NCBI GenBank assembly: GCA_038049695.1
Contig: CP142453.1
Location: forward strand, 115,546,001 to 115,610,000
Length of the DNA stretch: 64,000 nt
DNA from: Cinnamomum chago
Taxonomy: Eukaryota; Streptophyta; Magnoliopsida; Laurales; Lauraceae
Reading direction: 5' to 3'
This document shows positions 61,911-64,000 of this stretch, piece after piece; within the stretch, counting starts at the first letter, position 1, and every line of letters begins with the position of its first letter. Made by a program: the position numbers and the translations under genes. The notes under the pieces were generated by a model. The model did no database searches and was not told where the DNA came from. It saw only the letters and a program-made list of their open reading frames with translations.

Positions 61911-62291
61911 CTGAAATAATAAAAAAATACAAAAGCTGGTAAGATTAACGTCAACAATAAACAGAGTGGGATAAATCAATATTTTACCAAAACAAAACAT
62001 AAAGGAAAACATGTGCAAACAGACCCTCATGCTACTAGAATAAAGAATTAAAGACACTATTATGAGACTAAGAAGAATCAAGATTTAAAAAAGGATCCAC
62101 ACTAAAAAAAAATCAAAGTAGAATAGGCCCCTCAATAGAGAAGTTTCTACAAAAATTGATTGAAATATTAAATCACTATGACATTAAAACTAGGTTCCCT
62201 ACAACTTAACTATTAATTCACAAGAAGCTGCAAGTTTAAGTGGGAAGTTCGTGCAATGATGCACAATGCTTAGGCATTGTCTACAACCAGT

Positions 62292-62521
62292 TGGTGAAGT
62301 ACTATGTGCCTCAAGAAGCGGAGAGGTCTTGTGTTCGACACCTACCTTCGTTGGACACCTCCCACAGTTTTACCCGGTGCATGTGGATAGGAGGGTTTGC
62401 ATGTGCCCCTCGGGATTAGTTGTCAGCTGTCCAGAATCAATAGTCCCTCGGGCTCAGGGCCAAAGGCTCCTAGGCTGAGCTGGGCAGGAGATACCCTGAG
62501 TTATCCTTTTTCTTTTTTTTT
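62292..62521 (+). mobile_element. SINE with 15-bp target duplication
   Basis: An exact 15-bp duplication, ttgtctacaaccagt, flanks it at 62277-62291 and 62522-62536. The 5' part has an RNA polymerase III B-box-like gtgttcgacacc. The body contains cctcgggattagtt and gagataccctgagttatcc, followed by a T-rich 3' end, which resembles plant Au-type SINEs. The long exact duplication argues for fairly recent insertion. Confidence 0.85.
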
Positions 62522-62525
62522 TTGT

Positions 62526-62577
62526 CTACAACCAGTATTGCTATTTATTTTCTACAACCAGTATTGCTATTTATTTA
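62526..62577 (+). repeat. 26-bp tandem duplication at the SINE 3' flank
   Basis: The segment tctacaaccagtattgctat plus ttattt occurs twice head to tail, directly after the SINE. Confidence 0.92.
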
Positions 62578-64000
62578 GCCTTCACAAACCAACTTTCTGA
62601 TGCCGGCACCATTATGCTATAATACAGAAGATTACATTTTGAGAGAACCATGGAAAATATGCCCATATTACTTTCTGAAAGAACATCAGATGCCCCATCA
62701 GGTTAAACAATATATAGAAGATTACTTACTGAAATGACTTGGAAAGAACTTCAGATGATATCTTACATAGGCAGATGCAAGAAAAGAAATCAAGAGTACC
62801 AAATGAAGAGAACGATAGGAAACATAAAAAAGAACTTGCGCATAAACAGTGTCAAATCAAAATTATCATTTCTGATTCATCCAGACCACAACAAGTCAAC
62901 CAAAGGAGACAGACCCAGCCAGTCCAGCTGAGCCAGGTCCGGCCTGCATGGCCAGTTGTGCCAAGCACAAGTTGTTGTAGCCCAGATGACTCAAACTAGG
63001 ACTCCACAGGCCAAGGCGAACAAACCTAAGCAAGATTCCAGATGGTCCAGCCAAAGTCCCACAGGCCCAGATGACCGCAGTGAAAGTCTGAATACAGATC
63101 TCATCTTTCTCAAATTGGTTTGTTTGATTTTCTTTAAGTTCTATTGTAGTTAGAAGATTATAGGAGAAAATATAAGGAGTCTAAATTGAGTTATACCCAG
63201 AGAAAGAGGGATTTGAGTAGGGTTGTCAATGAGGACTCAGTTGGGCTTGTCTCAACTCAGCTCATTAATGTACATTAAAATAGGAAAATTTTCTCTCCGT
63301 GAAGATAGTACCGATTTGAATGGACCGCAGAGCGCAAGAGCGCAAAAGAAAACTGTCCCATAAACATATGTATGAGGAACAAGCTGATCTCAAGCCCAAG
63401 CTCAAGCATTGCTCATCTATAATCAAACTCAATCTTGAGCTCAAATCAAGCTTAAGCCGTGTATCAGGCAGTTGAGCTCAAGCCTGGCCAAGCTCAGCTT
63501 GCTTAGCTTACTTATACCCCCTAGATTTGAGTCTTCCAATGGAACTACAAGAGTATGGAAAAAAAGGTCAAAATCGATAATCTTTATATACCACTCCAGT
63601 TTACAGAATTTCAATAAAAATCTGTGAGTTTTCACGTTCAGATTATTTTATTTGAACCTTTCAGAAAAAAATATTTTATCTGAACTGAAGCTCGCTCTTC
63701 TGGTTTACTAGGGATTAATGACTGTCCCAATATCCAGCACCTGCCTCTTCTTTCAAGTCTTGCAATTCAGACAAATTGTAGTCCTGCACTTCTACTTTAG
63801 ACGTGATTCTTAGTCCCAGGTTCTTCAGTTTCAAGGAGATTCATTTCATACCAGGTTGTTGCTACTATATTGCACTCTACAGTTCAGTTATGCAGACTAG
63901 TTCCAGGCTGATCGCAGATTTTGAGAAGTTTGAAAGAAGGGATCCAGAAATGGAAGTTACCAGATAAAACAGTATTGCCCCAGTTGACTGTTCTATTAGA

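Larger units (their letters stand above)
61911..64000. other. Upstream intron of the RHIP1-like gene or intergenic
   Basis: No upstream exon could be identified. A minus-strand segment near 63716-63800 reads VEVQDYNLSELQDLKEEAGA and then a stop, which is protein-like, but I could not place it in any gene. The stretch also holds the SINE at 62292-62521. Around 63360-63510 are repeated AAGCTCAAG/CTTGAGCT strings (caagcccaagctcaagc, tcttgagctcaaatc). Confidence 0.45.

Noticed and set aside
1-64000. Biosynthetic cluster, defence system or other unified novel system
   Set aside because: The four genes belong to unrelated families, and the rest is explained by repeats, introns and spacers.

Overview
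The window looks like nuclear DNA of a flowering plant. The genes have many introns with GT-AG borders, one carries a miR156 target site, the spacers are AT-rich and full of hAT elements, MITEs, SINEs and LINE remnants, and one stretch is old chloroplast DNA. The low gene density and long introns suggest a large, repeat-rich genome, perhaps a woody or early-diverging angiosperm. The species cannot be fixed from the sequence. Four host genes could be supported, all on the minus strand: (1) a Golgi O-fucosyltransferase-family protein, 8 exons from 11801 down to the left edge, with its C-terminus outside the window; (2) an SBP-box transcription factor (SPL) regulated by miR156, 3 exons from 38020 to 25947; (3) a small PHD-type zinc-finger protein, 2 exons, 48571-48067; (4) the last four exons of an RHIP1-like coiled-coil protein, 61910-59353, with its N-terminus to the right.

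Layout. 1-11.8 kb: O-fucosyltransferase gene; its introns hold a decayed LINE, two GA microsatellites, a tRNA-derived SINE and a 1.1 kb hAT element with a perfect 8-bp target duplication. 12-25.9 kb: intergenic, with a broken host-gene fragment, a long AT microsatellite, two more hAT elements with 8-bp duplications and a MITE. 26-38 kb: the SPL gene. Its second intron is 10.7 kb and contains a 3.5 kb solo LTR of Ty3/gypsy type with a 5-bp target duplication, a probable Copia-type solo LTR, a nuclear plastid insertion with a trnV-GAC relic, and MITEs. Intron 1 is mostly a MITE. 38-48 kb: repeats, including a hAT element with a 30-G run. 48-48.6 kb: PHD gene. 50-58.4 kb: three copies of one MITE family, a larger hAT-like element, and a 5'-truncated LINE that carries a MITE and a near-perfect 62-bp palindrome. 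59-64 kb: RHIP1 exons, then a SINE with a 15-bp target duplication.

The genes do not form a pathway and plant genes of this kind are transcribed separately. I found no operon, CRISPR array, biosynthetic cluster or clearly new system. The most useful results are the reconstruction of the SPL gene across its 10.7 kb intron, the set of hAT elements with exact target duplications, the plastid insertion and the palindrome.
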